Assembly (NCBI RefSeq): GCF_013185195.1 | Contig: NZ_JAAZWC010000020.1 | Coordinates: forward strand, 27,571-91,570 | Length of the DNA stretch: 64,000 bases | Direction: 5' to 3' | Source of the DNA: Saccharibacillus qingshengii | GTDB lineage: Bacteria; Bacillota; Bacilli; Paenibacillales; Paenibacillaceae | In this document: one piece after another, positions 26,635 through 35,571 of the stretch | Layout of the letters: each line of letters starts with the position of its first letter | How positions within the stretch are numbered: the first letter of the stretch is position 1 | Translations under genes and position numbers: made by a program | Notes under the pieces: generated by a model | Told to the model about the DNA's origin: nothing | What the model saw: only the letters and a program-made list of their open reading frames with translations | Databases searched by the model: none

Positions 26635-28395
26635 ATGTTTCAAATTTCGTTTGATTTTGGCGGCATTGAAGAATTTGATGTCTGCCTGCAAGATCCCGAA
26701 CTGCATGCCCGTGCACAGGCCAGCCGTTCCGTCTTGATCCAGTTCTTGACGTCCAGCCGGATGCTGCGAAGCGCTGCGGCGCTCTATGCACCTATTGTGC
26801 AGCGATTTCCGGGAGCTGTCGTTACGGGAGTGACCACGGCGGGAGAAATCGCCAAAGGCGAATTTCTGCGCAGCCGGATCGTCGTCATCTTTTCTTTTTT
26901 CGATACCTCGGAGCTGCAGCTGTTTTCTTTGGGCTGTTCTCGGGGAGAAGAAGAAGAGAGCGGCCGAAGATTGGCCGCTCTTCTGCAGGAAGAAGCGCGA
27001 GAGTCGGAGCTTAAGGGAATTCTGCTGTATGCGACGACTCAGCGCATGGACGGAGCGGGACTGCTCAGAGGGATGCGGGGGCTGCTGCCCGACGTACCGG
27101 TCTTCGGAGCGGGAGCCGCTTCGTACGAATACGATACGGAATCGTCTCTGGTCCTGGCCGGAGAACAGCTGTACCGCGACGGAGCGGCGGCTGTTGTCTT
27201 CCGCGGGAAAGAACTGAAGATCCAGGCCCGCGATTATCTGGGCTGGGAACCGCTGAGCCGGGATATGACCGTAACCGAGACAGGCGGACCGACCTGGATC
27301 AAGACGCTGGACGGCGTTCCCGCCGCGGAAGTGTACGAGAAATATTTGGGTATTCGCAACGACGAACACTTTTTCAAAAATATGCTCGAGTTTCCGCTGA
27401 TGATTAAACGGGCGGACCAAATTCTGGCCAGGGTTCCGGTAGCCCGGGGCCAAGAAGGCAGCCTGCATTTGGCGGCGGACGTACATGAAGGGGAGCAGGT
27501 CCGTCTGGCTTACGGCAATCCCAAGCATATCGTGATCACGCCGGACCATATTCGGCAGCAGTTGGACGAGTTCCGTCCGCAGGGTATCCTGCTCTTTTCC
27601 TGCTATTCGCGCCAAATTTATCTGCAGGATGCCGTTAATCTCGAGACGGGGGCTTTCCAACAGTTTGCGCCTTCGGCCGGACTGTACACCTACGGGGAAT
27701 TTTACGGTCGGGGAGACAATGTCCAGCTGCATAATGCCAGCATGGTCGCGGTTGCGATGTGGGAAGGCGAGCCGCCGCGGGAGCAGCCGGCTCCACGCCG
27801 CGAAGAACCCGCGGCAGCGCCGGGCACCAAACAAATGGAGCTTACGAGCCGGCTCGCCAAGTTTATCGGGGTGGTGGTCGAAGAGCTGGAACAGGCCAAC
27901 CGGGAGATGCAGGCGCTGATGCAGACCGATCGACTGACGGGTCTGCACAACCGCGGGAAAATGGAAGATCTGCTCAACAGTGCGATGCGCTGCATGGAAA
28001 GCGGCAGAGCGTCGATTTCGATTATTCTGCTGGATATCGATCGCTTCAAAGCGATCAACGATACGTACGGTCATCTGTGCGGAGATGCCGTACTGCGCCG
28101 CACCGCGCAGATTCTAAAAAGCTATACAAGCAATCGGATCGCGGCCGGACGCTGGGGAGGAGAAGAATTCCTCGTCGTACTGAAAGATGCGAAAAAAGGA
28201 GAAGCTGTGCAGCTGTCGGAACGGATGCGCTCGGAATTGGAAACCGCCGATTTCGGCGAAGCCGGGACCGTGACGGCAAGCTTCGGTGTGACTTCGGCGG
28301 TTCAAGGCGAAGAGATGCGCCAGATTTTCAAGCGCGTCGATGACGCGCTTTACGCAGCCAAACGAAGCGGCCGCAACCGTGTCATCGAATATTGA
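26635..28395 (+). CDS. FIST sensor domain fused to GGDEF diguanylate cyclase
   Basis: 586 residues from ATG 26635 behind GGGAGGAG. N-terminal about 370 residues match the FIST-N/FIST-C signal-input module (VVTGVTTAGEIAKGEFL; GILLFSCYSRQIYLQ; GLYTYGEFYG), thought to bind small ligands such as amino acids. A short coiled segment (about 390-425) leads to a GGDEF domain with LTGLHNRGKMEDLL, LDIDRFKAINDTYGHLCGD and active-site RWGGEEFLVV; the GGEEF variant is catalytically competent. No membrane segments, so a cytosolic c-di-GMP synthase responding to an internal ligand. It converges on a chemoreceptor gene, sharing a terminator. Confidence 0.93.
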   Translation: MFQISFDFGGIEEFDVCLQDPELHARAQASRSVLIQFLTSSRMLRSAAALYAPIVQRFPGAVVTGVTTAGEIAKGEFLRSRIVVIFSFFDTSELQLFSLGCSRGEEEESGRRLAALLQEEARESELKGILLYATTQRMDGAGLLRGMRGLLPDVPVFGAGAASYEYDTESSLVLAGEQLYRDGAAAVVFRGKELKIQARDYLGWEPLSRDMTVTETGGPTWIKTLDGVPAAEVYEKYLGIRNDEHFFKNMLEFPLMIKRADQILARVPVARGQEGSLHLAADVHEGEQVRLAYGNPKHIVITPDHIRQQLDEFRPQGILLFSCYSRQIYLQDAVNLETGAFQQFAPSAGLYTYGEFYGRGDNVQLHNASMVAVAMWEGEPPREQPAPRREEPAAAPGTKQMELTSRLAKFIGVVVEELEQANREMQALMQTDRLTGLHNRGKMEDLLNSAMRCMESGRASISIILLDIDRFKAINDTYGHLCGDAVLRRTAQILKSYTSNRIAAGRWGGEEFLVVLKDAKKGEAVQLSERMRSELETADFGEAGTVTASFGVTSAVQGEEMRQIFKRVDDALYAAKRSGRNRVIEY

Positions 28396-28435
28396 ACCCG
28401 ATTCGCGGAGCATACAGGTGCAAATCGGGCAAAAG

Positions 28436-28469
28436 AAGGCTTCCGGGGATAAGCACCGGAAGCCTTTTT
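28436..28469. terminator. Terminator between the GGDEF and chemoreceptor genes
   Basis: Perfect 11-bp stem AAGGCTTCCGG / CCGGAAGCCTT, 9-nt loop, then TTT (plus strand) and GCCTTCTTTT (minus strand), so it can serve both converging genes. Confidence 0.85.
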
Positions 28470-28485
28470 GAGCAGAAATATAATT

Positions 28486-30609
28486 TTATTGGGCGTCCGA
28501 GAGCTTGAAGAATCCCAGATCCTGCTGCAGCCCGGCGGCCATATCGCTCAGACTGCCGGCGGCGCTGCCGATCTCTTCCAGCGCGGCCAACTGCTGCTGC
28601 GAAGCCGCAGCCATCGTTTGGGACTCCTCGGAAGAATGGAGCGCAACGCGCGCCACCTCGGAGACCGAAGCCGTCACTTCTTCGACGCCCGCGGAAATTT
28701 GCTGGGAAGCCGCGGAAATTTCCTGAATCTGATCGTTGACGATCCGGGCGGAATGACCGATCTTCCCGATCGCGCTGCTGGCGCGGTCGATCGAGTCCAT
28801 GCCTTGGGCGGTTTCCGAATCGGTGCGCTCCATCAATCCGACCGTCTGGCCGATCAGACTGCGGATATCGCCGATCCGAAGCGAGATGGTCTCGACCGAA
28901 GACTGCGTCTGTTCGGCGAGTTTGCCGACTTCGGAAGCGACAACCGCGAAGCCCCGGCCGTGTTCGCCGGCTCGTGCCGCTTCGATATTGGCATTGAGCG
29001 ACAGCAGCTGCGTCTGGCGGGCAATCGCTTTGATCGAAGAGACGATCTCGTCGATCTGCTGCGAATGCTCGTTCAGCAGCGAGACGCTGTCCGCCGATTG
29101 GCTGACCGATTCGCGGATGCTGCGCATCTGTCCGACAGCGACGGACAATTCACGGTCGCCCACTTCGGCCCGCTGCGCCGTCTCGGCGGCGGATTCGGCA
29201 ACGGAAGCCGAGGATTCGGCGATCTTCGTAATGCCGATCGCCATTTCGTTCATGGCCAGCGCCGTATCTTCGGTCATGCGGCGCTGCGTCTCGGAACCTT
29301 CGGCTACGGATTGTACCGCCGAGGCTACCTGACGCATCGCCAGCGAAGATTCACGCGAGACTTCGCTGAGCTGCTGCGAAGAGGCTGCGGACAGATGCGA
29401 CGCTTCCTGGCTTCCGCGCAGGGTCTTGTTCAAGGCTGCGATCATACGGTTGAACGAGTCGCCGACCTGGCCGAGTTCGTCGCGGCTCTCGATCACGATG
29501 GTCTGCGACAAATCGCCGTTGGCCATATCCGATGAACGTTCGCTCAGCAGGCGAACGGCACTGTTTACGCTCCGGTAGAAGGCCATATAGAACAGCAGAA
29601 CAAGCAGAAGGGCCGCTGCCATAAGGGCCGTAACCAGGTTTCGTCCGGATTCAAGGCGTTCGATACGTTGGTCCAACAGCGAAGTCAGCGTCTCGGCGGC
29701 CTGCTGGAAGAACGCATAGGATTCTTCGATCGTCGAAGTGCCGGCCGAGAAGAAAGCGGCAGGTTCCGAAGACAGCGTCTTGTCGGCGAACAGCTGCTGA
29801 TCGACCAGCGCAAGAAAGCTTTCGATCGAGTCCGCAGTCGTTTGCCCCGGTACCTGGATCTGTGCGCCGGCTTCCCGATTCAATTCGGTAAAGGTTCCGA
29901 GAGATTTGTTGAGTTCTTTCAGTTCGCTTTCCGCCTGGGCTTTCTTCACGGCGACGCCGGTCAGCGCTTCGGGCTGGGCCTGATGTTTGGTCAGCATCCC
30001 GTTGCCGTTGCCGCGGATTTGGGCCGTATTCTCGATCAGGCTCGGCAGCCGTTTGACGACCATATCCATCAGGTAAAAGGAATCGATTTCCGTATCGAGC
30101 GACAGGCCGGATTCATCGGCGCTTTCGACAACGAAATCGAGCATGCGCGTCACCAGCTCACTTTGACGGGCGAAGCTGTCCGTCGCGGAGAGAGAAGCGG
30201 TCTCCGCCTGCAGCGATTTCCATTCGGCGGCAATCATCTGCCATTCGGCTGCCGATTTGGTCAAACCGGAATTGGCGACAGCCTGTCCGATCTGCTCGGC
30301 ATTCGTATTCGCTTGGGCGGCGATGGCATCAAGTTTGCTTTGGCTGTCCGCGCCTCCTCCGTTCAGCAGGGCATTGGCTTGTCCGCGGTGCTGCTGCAGC
30401 GATAAAACGAACGGAAGAACGGCTTCGACCTGCACCAACCCTTTTTTCTCCAAGGCGGTCGTATGGATCTTCTCCTGGACGCCGGAAAATCAGAGCACGA
30501 ACAGCATGGCGAGCGGAGCGGCGAACAGAATGCTGATCAAAATGAATTTCTGGGCGTATTTCAATCGGGACAAAACAAAAGTGAAAGGGTAAAGCAGTTT
30601 GGCGAACAT
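28486..30609 (-). pseudogene. Methyl-accepting chemotaxis protein interrupted by an in-frame TGA
   Basis: Read from 30609 (MFAKLLYPF; AGAGGAGG upstream) the frame gives a basic N-terminus and transmembrane helix 1 (FILISILFAAPLAMLFVL), then TGA at 30492-30490, then continues in the same frame with [20 protein letters not shown] and the full receptor: ligand-binding helical region to about residue 330, TM2 ([16 protein letters not shown]), HAMP, and a signalling tip [21 protein letters not shown]. Everything apart from the one stop looks intact, so it is either a recent nonsense mutation, a read-through codon or a base-calling error. Re-initiation at TTG 30453 would give a 655-residue protein lacking TM1, which would misplace the sensor domain. 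Confidence 0.85.
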
Positions 30610-30631
30610 GGGAAATCCTCCTCTGACAGTC

Positions 30632-30652
30632 CCGTTCCGCTGGGCGGAACGG
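30632..30652 (-). promoter_or_regulatory. Hairpin in the leader of the chemoreceptor gene
   Basis: Perfect 9-bp arms CCGTTCCGC / GCGGAACGG around a 3-nt loop, about 23 nt before the receptor start and just ahead of its ribosome site. No T tract, so not a normal terminator; it might stabilise the mRNA or affect translation. Confidence 0.45.
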
Positions 30653-30805
30653 CCGGTATGCAGCTGGTGGTGACAACCGCTGTTTATAATCGTTATATCG
30701 GAAAAAGCCGGTAAATCGTGTGCTTTGTACAGGTAAGACACGAAAAAATTTATCTTTTTGAAGGCTTTTGCCGGAGCAGACAAAAGGACCGGTCCGAAGA
30801 AATGA

Positions 30806-30847
30806 CGCAAAAAAGACCCCGTCGGCGCATAAAGCGTCGACGGAGTC
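30806..30847 (-). terminator. Terminator of the 63-residue minus-strand gene
   Basis: Minus strand: GACTCCGTCGACGC ... GCGCCGACGGGGTC then TTTTTT. It lies 48 bp after the stop of the small gene and upstream of the chemoreceptor leader. Confidence 0.75.
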
Positions 30848-30894
30848 TATATGGGAATCTGCGGGAGCAAACAGGCAGCCGCTATCAAAAAGGC

Positions 30895-31086
30895 TTAATG
30901 GAGACGTTCGAAACGTTTAACCGCCCAATAAGGTAACGACACGATGCGGTCTGAAGTATCAATTTTAAAAAAACTCTTGTTCGTTAGATCGGGAGAACAG
31001 GAGCCGGTGTAAAATTCTCCACTCACTAGATGCAGACGAAGGAATTCTTCTTTGGATACGGCCTTTTTGATCTCATGAGCTACCAC
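30895..31086 (-). CDS. Small hypothetical protein (63 residues)
   Basis: GTG start at 31086 with AAGGGGG about 8 nt upstream, a weak promoter further up and a good terminator behind, all on the minus strand, so the gene is plausibly real. Sequence is soluble, moderately basic with no membrane segment (EEFLRLHLVSGEFYTGSC ... SLPYWAVKRFERLH). I do not recognise a family. Base composition is more AT-rich than its neighbours. Confidence 0.6.
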   Translation of the reverse strand: MVAHEIKKAVSKEEFLRLHLVSGEFYTGSCSPDLTNKSFFKIDTSDRIVSLPYWAVKRFERLH

Positions 31087-31118
31087 GGTGTAGGCCCCCT
31101 TGCGATTCAGAATGTATG

Positions 31119-31147
31119 CTAATACCTTACATTACCCACGTTTTCAA
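31119..31147 (-). promoter_or_regulatory. Possible promoter of the 63-residue gene
   Basis: Minus strand TTGAAA (31147-31142), 17-nt spacer, TATTAG (31124-31119). Confidence 0.4.
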
Positions 31148-31213
31148 GTATCCAATCATATTGCAGACAACTTGCATCCAATATTGAAAAAAGAAATTCG
31201 ATAGACGGCAGAT

Positions 31214-31250
31214 TTGAGGACTGGTATACTTGAAATGATAATGACTCTCA
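31214..31250 (+). promoter_or_regulatory. Fur-controlled promoter of the siderophore permease operon
   Basis: -35 TTGAGG (31214-31219), 17-nt spacer, -10 GATAAT (31237-31242). Overlapping the -10 is a Fur box TGATAATGACTCTCA (31236-31250), 12 of 15 bases matching the 7-1-7 TGATAATNATTATCA consensus. It is followed by a leader of about 230 nt with no gene or known riboswitch that I can recognise before the start at 31480. Confidence 0.75.
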
Positions 31251-31479
31251 TTTGTGGGGTGCGCCGATGTCGGTGCAGGCAGGCGAGAGCCGTGAAACAT
31301 GTAAGCGATCTACCGATCTACATAAGGGTTGTCCGTGAGAAGCGGAAGCCGGGATTTGCCGCGTTTGTCCAAACATACAGAAAGAATGTCCACACGGGCG
31401 AGCCCGGCACAGATGTTCATTCGGAAGAAGGGTGATGTTGTGAAACAATTTCAAACAGGCACAAGGGGGACGCAGAACG

Positions 31480-32532
31480 ATGAAACCGTCCGCCCTGCCT
31501 AAAGATCCGCAGACCGTACCTAAGGTCAAGGTCCGTTCGCGGCCGCTGGCCGCTTCGCTTATTCTGATCGGCGGGATCATCCTGCTTGCACTCGGGATGG
31601 CGCTGGCCGTGGCGGTCGGAGCCAAAGATATTGCGCTGCCCGACGTTTGGAAAGCGGTCTTTCATTTCAATCCCGAATTGACCGAGCATCAGATCATCCG
31701 CGAGCTACGTATGCCCCGGGTGATCGGAGCGGCAGTCGTGGGTGCGGCTTTTGCCGTCGCAGGTGCGATTATGCAGGGGATGACCCGCAATCCGCTTGCC
31801 GATACCGGGCTGCTCGGACTCAATGCGGGAGCCAGCTTTGCTCTGGCTTTATGTTTTGCTTTTGCTCCGGGCCTTTCGTTTCTCGGCCTCATGCTGTACT
31901 CGTTTATCGGAGCCGGTGCGGGAGTCGGTATCGTCTACGGGATCGGTTCGCGTTCCAAAGGCGGCTTGACGCCGATCCGTCTGGTGCTGGCGGGTGCTGC
32001 GGTCAGCGCTTTGTTCACCGCACTGAGCGAAGGAGTGGCGCTGTATTTCAAGATCGGTCAGGATCTGGCGTTCTGGTATGCGGGCGGCGTCGCCGGCACC
32101 CAGTGGGTGCAGATCCAGATTATTCTTCCGGTTGTCGTGATCGCCCTGCTCGGTTCGATCGCGCTGTCGCGTTCGATTACCCTGCTCAGTCTGGGTGACG
32201 ATATCGCGACCGGCCTCGGACAGCGTACCGGCCTCGTCCGGCTGCTGGGCGTGCTGATCGTGCTTGTACTGGCCGGCACGGCCGTATCCGTCGTCGGATC
32301 GGTCGGCTTCGTCGGCCTGATTATTCCGCATTTGACCCGGAAACTGGTCGGCGTCGATTACCGCTGGATCATTCCGTGTTCGGCTGTGCTTGGCAGTCTG
32401 CTGATCGTATTCGCCGATCTGGCGGCGCGGATGATTAATCCGCCGCAGGAGACGCCGATCGGCGCCCTGGTCGCTCTGATCGGGGTTCCGTTCTTCCTCT
32501 ATCTGGCTGTCAAAGAAAGGAGGAGCCTGTAA
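31480..32532 (+). CDS. FecCD-type iron-siderophore ABC permease, first subunit
   Basis: 350 residues, ATG 31480 behind AAGGGGG. BtuC/FecCD family permease with about ten membrane helices: ELRMPRVIGAAVVGAAFAVAGAIMQG near helix 2, NPLADTGLLGLNAGA, and VGFVGLIIPHLTRKLVG in the C-terminal half. Resembles YfiZ/FeuB-like subunits of B. subtilis. Its stop overlaps the next start (TAATG). The Fur box upstream fits iron-starvation induction. No binding protein or ATPase gene is adjacent. Confidence 0.94.
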   Translation: MKPSALPKDPQTVPKVKVRSRPLAASLILIGGIILLALGMALAVAVGAKDIALPDVWKAVFHFNPELTEHQIIRELRMPRVIGAAVVGAAFAVAGAIMQGMTRNPLADTGLLGLNAGASFALALCFAFAPGLSFLGLMLYSFIGAGAGVGIVYGIGSRSKGGLTPIRLVLAGAAVSALFTALSEGVALYFKIGQDLAFWYAGGVAGTQWVQIQIILPVVVIALLGSIALSRSITLLSLGDDIATGLGQRTGLVRLLGVLIVLVLAGTAVSVVGSVGFVGLIIPHLTRKLVGVDYRWIIPCSAVLGSLLIVFADLAARMINPPQETPIGALVALIGVPFFLYLAVKERRSL

Positions 32533-33563
32533 TGGAATCGATGATTCATCAGGCCGAGCGCCGCAAGCGCAGTCGGGGAATCCTGGTTATCGCAATTTTT
32601 ATCGTATTGATTATCGCCGCTTTTGTCGTCAGCATGAACACGGGCTTTATCCGGTTATCGCCGCTTGAGGTGATCCGGACGCTGTTTGGTCAAGGGACGG
32701 CGCAGCAGCATTTGATTCTGTTCGAATTCCGCCTGCCGCGTATCGTCATCTCGATCCTGATCGGGGCGGGCCTTGCCGTGTCCGGCTGCGTCATGCAGGG
32801 GCTATCGCGCAACGCGCTGGCCGATCCCGGTATTCTCGGCGTCAATGCCGGAGCGGGACTGATGGTGATGCTCTATGTTTCGTTCTTCTCGTCGACGGTC
32901 AGCGGTTCGGTGTTCCTGCTGCCGGTACTCGCTCTGATCGGAGCCGGCGCCACGGCCGTATTGATCTATGTTCTCTCCTACAAAAAAGGCGAGGGACTTA
33001 TCCCGACCCGGATGCTGCTGGTCGGAATCGGGGTAGCGGCGGGCATCAGCGCGGCGATGATCGTGCTGACGCTCCGTCTTAATCCCGAAGAGTACCAGTT
33101 CGTCGCTTCCTGGCTGGCCGGACGGATCTGGGGAACCAGCTGGAAATTCGTCGTGGCTCTGCTGCCGTGGCTGATCTTGTTCCTGCCTTTCGTGTTCTAC
33201 AAAGCGAAAGTCATGAACGTGCTGAACATGGGCGATCAGACGGCGACCGGACTTGGCACGGCGATCGAACGCGAACGTCTGCTGCTGCTGGCCGCTGCCG
33301 TGGGTCTGGCCGGTGCATGCGTTGCGGTCAGCGGCGGCATCGGCTTCGTCGGTCTGATCGGTCCCCATCTGGGCCGCAGGCTCGTCGGACCCAAGCATCA
33401 GATTCTGCTGCCCGTGTCGGCGCTGGCCGGCGCCCTGCTGGTTCTGGTCGCCGATACGCTGGGCCGCTGGATTCTTCAGCCGACCGATATCCCGACCGGC
33501 GTCGTCGTAGCCGTAATCGGCGCTCCGTACTTTCTGTATCTGCTTGCCAAGACCAAAGTCTGA
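32532..33563 (+). CDS. FecCD-type iron-siderophore ABC permease, second subunit
   Basis: 343 residues, ATG 32532 overlapping the upstream stop by one base with AAAGGAGGAG in front. Same family and topology as the preceding subunit: FRLPRIVISILIGAGLAVSGCVMQG, NALADPGILGVNAGAG, IGFVGLIGPHLGRRLVGPKH. The two permeases would form a heterodimer (YfiZ/YfhA or FhuB/FhuG-like). The ATPase and the lipoprotein receptor must be encoded elsewhere, as is common in Bacillaceae with a shared YusV-like ATPase (family knowledge). Confidence 0.94.
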   Translation: MESMIHQAERRKRSRGILVIAIFIVLIIAAFVVSMNTGFIRLSPLEVIRTLFGQGTAQQHLILFEFRLPRIVISILIGAGLAVSGCVMQGLSRNALADPGILGVNAGAGLMVMLYVSFFSSTVSGSVFLLPVLALIGAGATAVLIYVLSYKKGEGLIPTRMLLVGIGVAAGISAAMIVLTLRLNPEEYQFVASWLAGRIWGTSWKFVVALLPWLILFLPFVFYKAKVMNVLNMGDQTATGLGTAIERERLLLLAAAVGLAGACVAVSGGIGFVGLIGPHLGRRLVGPKHQILLPVSALAGALLVLVADTLGRWILQPTDIPTGVVVAVIGAPYFLYLLAKTKV

Positions 33564-33591
33564 ACGCCGGCTGTTTTTTTTCGGATCTGCG

Positions 33592-33620
33592 CCGCCTTCC
33601 CGATCGGGAAGGCGGTTTTT
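33592..33620 (+). terminator. Terminator of the siderophore permease operon
   Basis: CCGCCTTCCCGATCGGGAAGGCGG, a perfect palindrome (effectively 10-bp stem), then TTTTT. Confidence 0.9.
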
Positions 33621-33639
33621 GCGTGGGACAAGGATGATG

Positions 33640-33687
33640 TTCCATGATAGGGGATTGAAAAAAGTCCGCCGATCCCCTATCATGGAA
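33640..33687. repeat. Perfect 16-bp inverted repeat ahead of the aldo/keto reductase gene
   Basis: Left arm TTCCATGATAGGGGAT (33640-33655), 16-nt loop, right arm ATCCCCTATCATGGAA (33672-33687). No T tract follows. It lies 80 bp before the reductase start, so it may be a leader hairpin or a double operator. Confidence 0.85.
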
Positions 33688-33767
33688 GCGCTATCCGGAA
33701 AACAGAATCCATGCCGGCTGGGCGGGACGCGAAGCGTCCGGAAAACATCATGAAGAGGTGAGCGGAA

Positions 33768-34655
33768 ATGAAATACAGAAGATTGGGCAGCACCGAATTG
33801 AACGTGTCCGTGGTAGGCGTGGGCACCTGGCAGTTCGGAGGAGATTGGGGACAGGATTATACGCAAAAAGACGTCCATGCCATATTGAACCGGGCGCAGG
33901 AGCTTGGAATCAACCTGATCGATACGGCGGAGTGCTACGGGCCTCATCATCTCTCGGAAAGTCTGATCGGGGATTATCTGTCGCGCGGCAGACGGGAAGA
34001 CTGGATCGTTGCCAGCAAATTCGGCCATCAATGGCACGATCATTGGACGAACGCCTGGGATACGGACCAGATCCGTATCCAGCTGGAAGAATCGCTCAAA
34101 TCGCTTCGCACCGATTATATCGATCTGTATCAATTCCATTCCGGTTCGGACGAAGTGTTCGACAACGACGAGCTGTGGACCATGCTGGACAAGCAGGTGC
34201 AGGCCGGCAAAATCCGCAACCTGGGCATTTCGATCGGAAGCAACGACAATCTCTACCAGACGGACAAAGCGGCTCAAGTGAACGCCAAAGCGATTCAGGT
34301 CGTCTACAACCGGATCGATCGCGTGCCGGAAGAGCGCGTCTTCCCGTCCTGCGAACGTCAGGATCTGGGCGTACTGGCCCGCGTGCCGCTGGCGAGCGGT
34401 TTCCTGAGCGGCAAATACAAGCCGGGCGCCGTGTTCGAAGACAATGTCCGCAAAGGCCGCGAGCGGACGGAAGTCGACGAGAAATTGAAACTCGTGGAAG
34501 AGATTCGCCGCAGCGAAGTGCCGGAAGGCGTAGGCATGGCTGAATGGGCATTGGCCTGGTGCTTGAAGAATCCGGCGGTCAGCTGCGTGATTCCGGGCTG
34601 CAAAAGCGTGGAACAGGTCGAATCGAACGCACGTGCGGCACAAATCGAGCTGTAA
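33768..34655 (+). CDS. Aldo/keto reductase
   Basis: 295 residues, ATG 33768 behind GAGGTGAG. TIM-barrel NADPH oxidoreductase: the catalytic tetrad is visible as Asp and Tyr in NLIDTAECYG, Lys in IVASKFGH, and His in DLYQFHSG. Cofactor-binding C-terminal region CVIPGCKSVEQVESNARA. Typical of the YhdN/YccK-like AKR groups acting on aldehydes; the substrate is unknown. Monocistronic, with a hairpin upstream and a terminator downstream. Confidence 0.93.
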   Translation: MKYRRLGSTELNVSVVGVGTWQFGGDWGQDYTQKDVHAILNRAQELGINLIDTAECYGPHHLSESLIGDYLSRGRREDWIVASKFGHQWHDHWTNAWDTDQIRIQLEESLKSLRTDYIDLYQFHSGSDEVFDNDELWTMLDKQVQAGKIRNLGISIGSNDNLYQTDKAAQVNAKAIQVVYNRIDRVPEERVFPSCERQDLGVLARVPLASGFLSGKYKPGAVFEDNVRKGRERTEVDEKLKLVEEIRRSEVPEGVGMAEWALAWCLKNPAVSCVIPGCKSVEQVESNARAAQIEL

Positions 34656-34715
34656 AAATTTTCCGCGTAAAAGCGGCATGACTTTTCCGCAGTAGTGGTG
34701 TAAAGTATGTACAGG

Positions 34716-34757
34716 ACGGTTCCCGCGATGATTTGAGGCGCGGGGGCCGTTTTTTTT
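34716..34757 (+). terminator. Terminator after the aldo/keto reductase gene
   Basis: ACGGTTCCCGCG / CGCGGGGGCCGT stem (two T-G pairs), 11-nt loop, TTTTTTTT. Confidence 0.85.
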
Positions 34758-34789
34758 CGAAAACGATTTAAGATAGAGAGGTACGAAGT

Positions 34790-35416
34790 ATGACCCAACA
34801 AATTCAAACCCATATCCGGCAAATCGAAGACCTGCTCCCCGCAAGCGGGACCGCAGGCCGATTTGTGCTTGGCATCGACGGACTGAGCCGTTCGGGCAAA
34901 ACGACGCTTGCGGACGCGCTGAAGCGCCGCCTGTCGGAGCGGGGGGACTCCTGCGTTCTGCTGCATATCGACGATTATATCACCGAACGCCGACTTCGTT
35001 ATGGAACGGGGCGGGGCGAAGGGTTCGAGTATTATAGGCTGCAGTGGGACGCCGAGCAGTTGGAACGGTCGTTGTTCGCCGGTCTCAAAACGGCCCCGCT
35101 CTTGACACTGCCGCGTTATGACGGCGACTCGGACTGTTCGCTCGACGAGCCTATTCTTCTGCCCGAACACGGCATCATTCTGATCGAAGGGGTATTCCTG
35201 CAGCGGTCACAGTGGCGGGAGTATTATGATGCGGTCGTTTACCTGGATTGTCTGCGCGAACGTCGTTTCGAGCGGGAGAGCGAATCGGCCAGGCGGCAGC
35301 GATTCAAGTTCGTCAACCGCTACTGGAAAGGCGAAGAACTGTATCTGGAAGCCGAGCGCCCGGCGGAGCGCGCCGACTTGGTGTTGGACGCGGAATCGAG
35401 CCTTGGGACAAGTTGA
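34790..35416 (+). CDS. Uridine kinase-like P-loop kinase
   Basis: 208 residues, ATG 34790 with GAGAGG upstream. Walker A loop GIDGLSRSGKTTLADAL near residues 25-41, a DDY segment (LLHIDDYITERR) at the place of the base/acceptor-site Asp of uridine and phosphoribulokinases, and the Arg-rich lid CLRERRFERESESARRQ. Probably phosphorylates a nucleoside or other small alcohol; shorter and more divergent than Udk, so the substrate is uncertain. Confidence 0.82.
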   Translation: MTQQIQTHIRQIEDLLPASGTAGRFVLGIDGLSRSGKTTLADALKRRLSERGDSCVLLHIDDYITERRLRYGTGRGEGFEYYRLQWDAEQLERSLFAGLKTAPLLTLPRYDGDSDCSLDEPILLPEHGIILIEGVFLQRSQWREYYDAVVYLDCLRERRFERESESARRQRFKFVNRYWKGEELYLEAERPAERADLVLDAESSLGTS

Positions 35417-35438
35417 CGGCTGCGCGATTTTGCCAAGC

Positions 35439-35494
35439 CTGACAAAATCGGTCGGTACGTTTACAATGGAAGAGTCGGTTCCGACTTCGGAACC
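35439..35494 (+). promoter_or_regulatory. Promoter of the flavin reductase gene with downstream inverted repeat
   Basis: -35 CTGACA (35439-35444), 17-nt spacer, -10 TACAAT (35462-35467). Just after the expected start point is the inverted repeat GGTTCCGA-CT-TCGGAACC (35477-35494), well placed as a repressor operator. Confidence 0.6.
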
Positions 35495-35571
35495 TTTAGG
35501 GTAGGTATTGAAAAATGCGCGTCGGCGAACCCCAGGTGCCGTTCGACCGCCAATCCGGAAGGAGCTTTTCC

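Noticed and set aside
30610..30900. Possible c-di-GMP riboswitch ahead of the chemoreceptor gene, given the nearby GGDEF gene
   Set aside because: I looked for the GEMM-I core motifs on the minus strand and did not find them; only a simple hairpin is present.
31214..31435. 73-codon plus-strand frame in the leader of the siderophore permease operon
   Set aside because: Its start overlaps the promoter -35, no ribosome site, Arg/Cys-rich and no similarity recognised.
31250..31479. Possible cobalamin riboswitch in the leader of the BtuC/FecCD-like permeases
   Set aside because: No B12-box sequence is visible and the Fur box points to iron instead.
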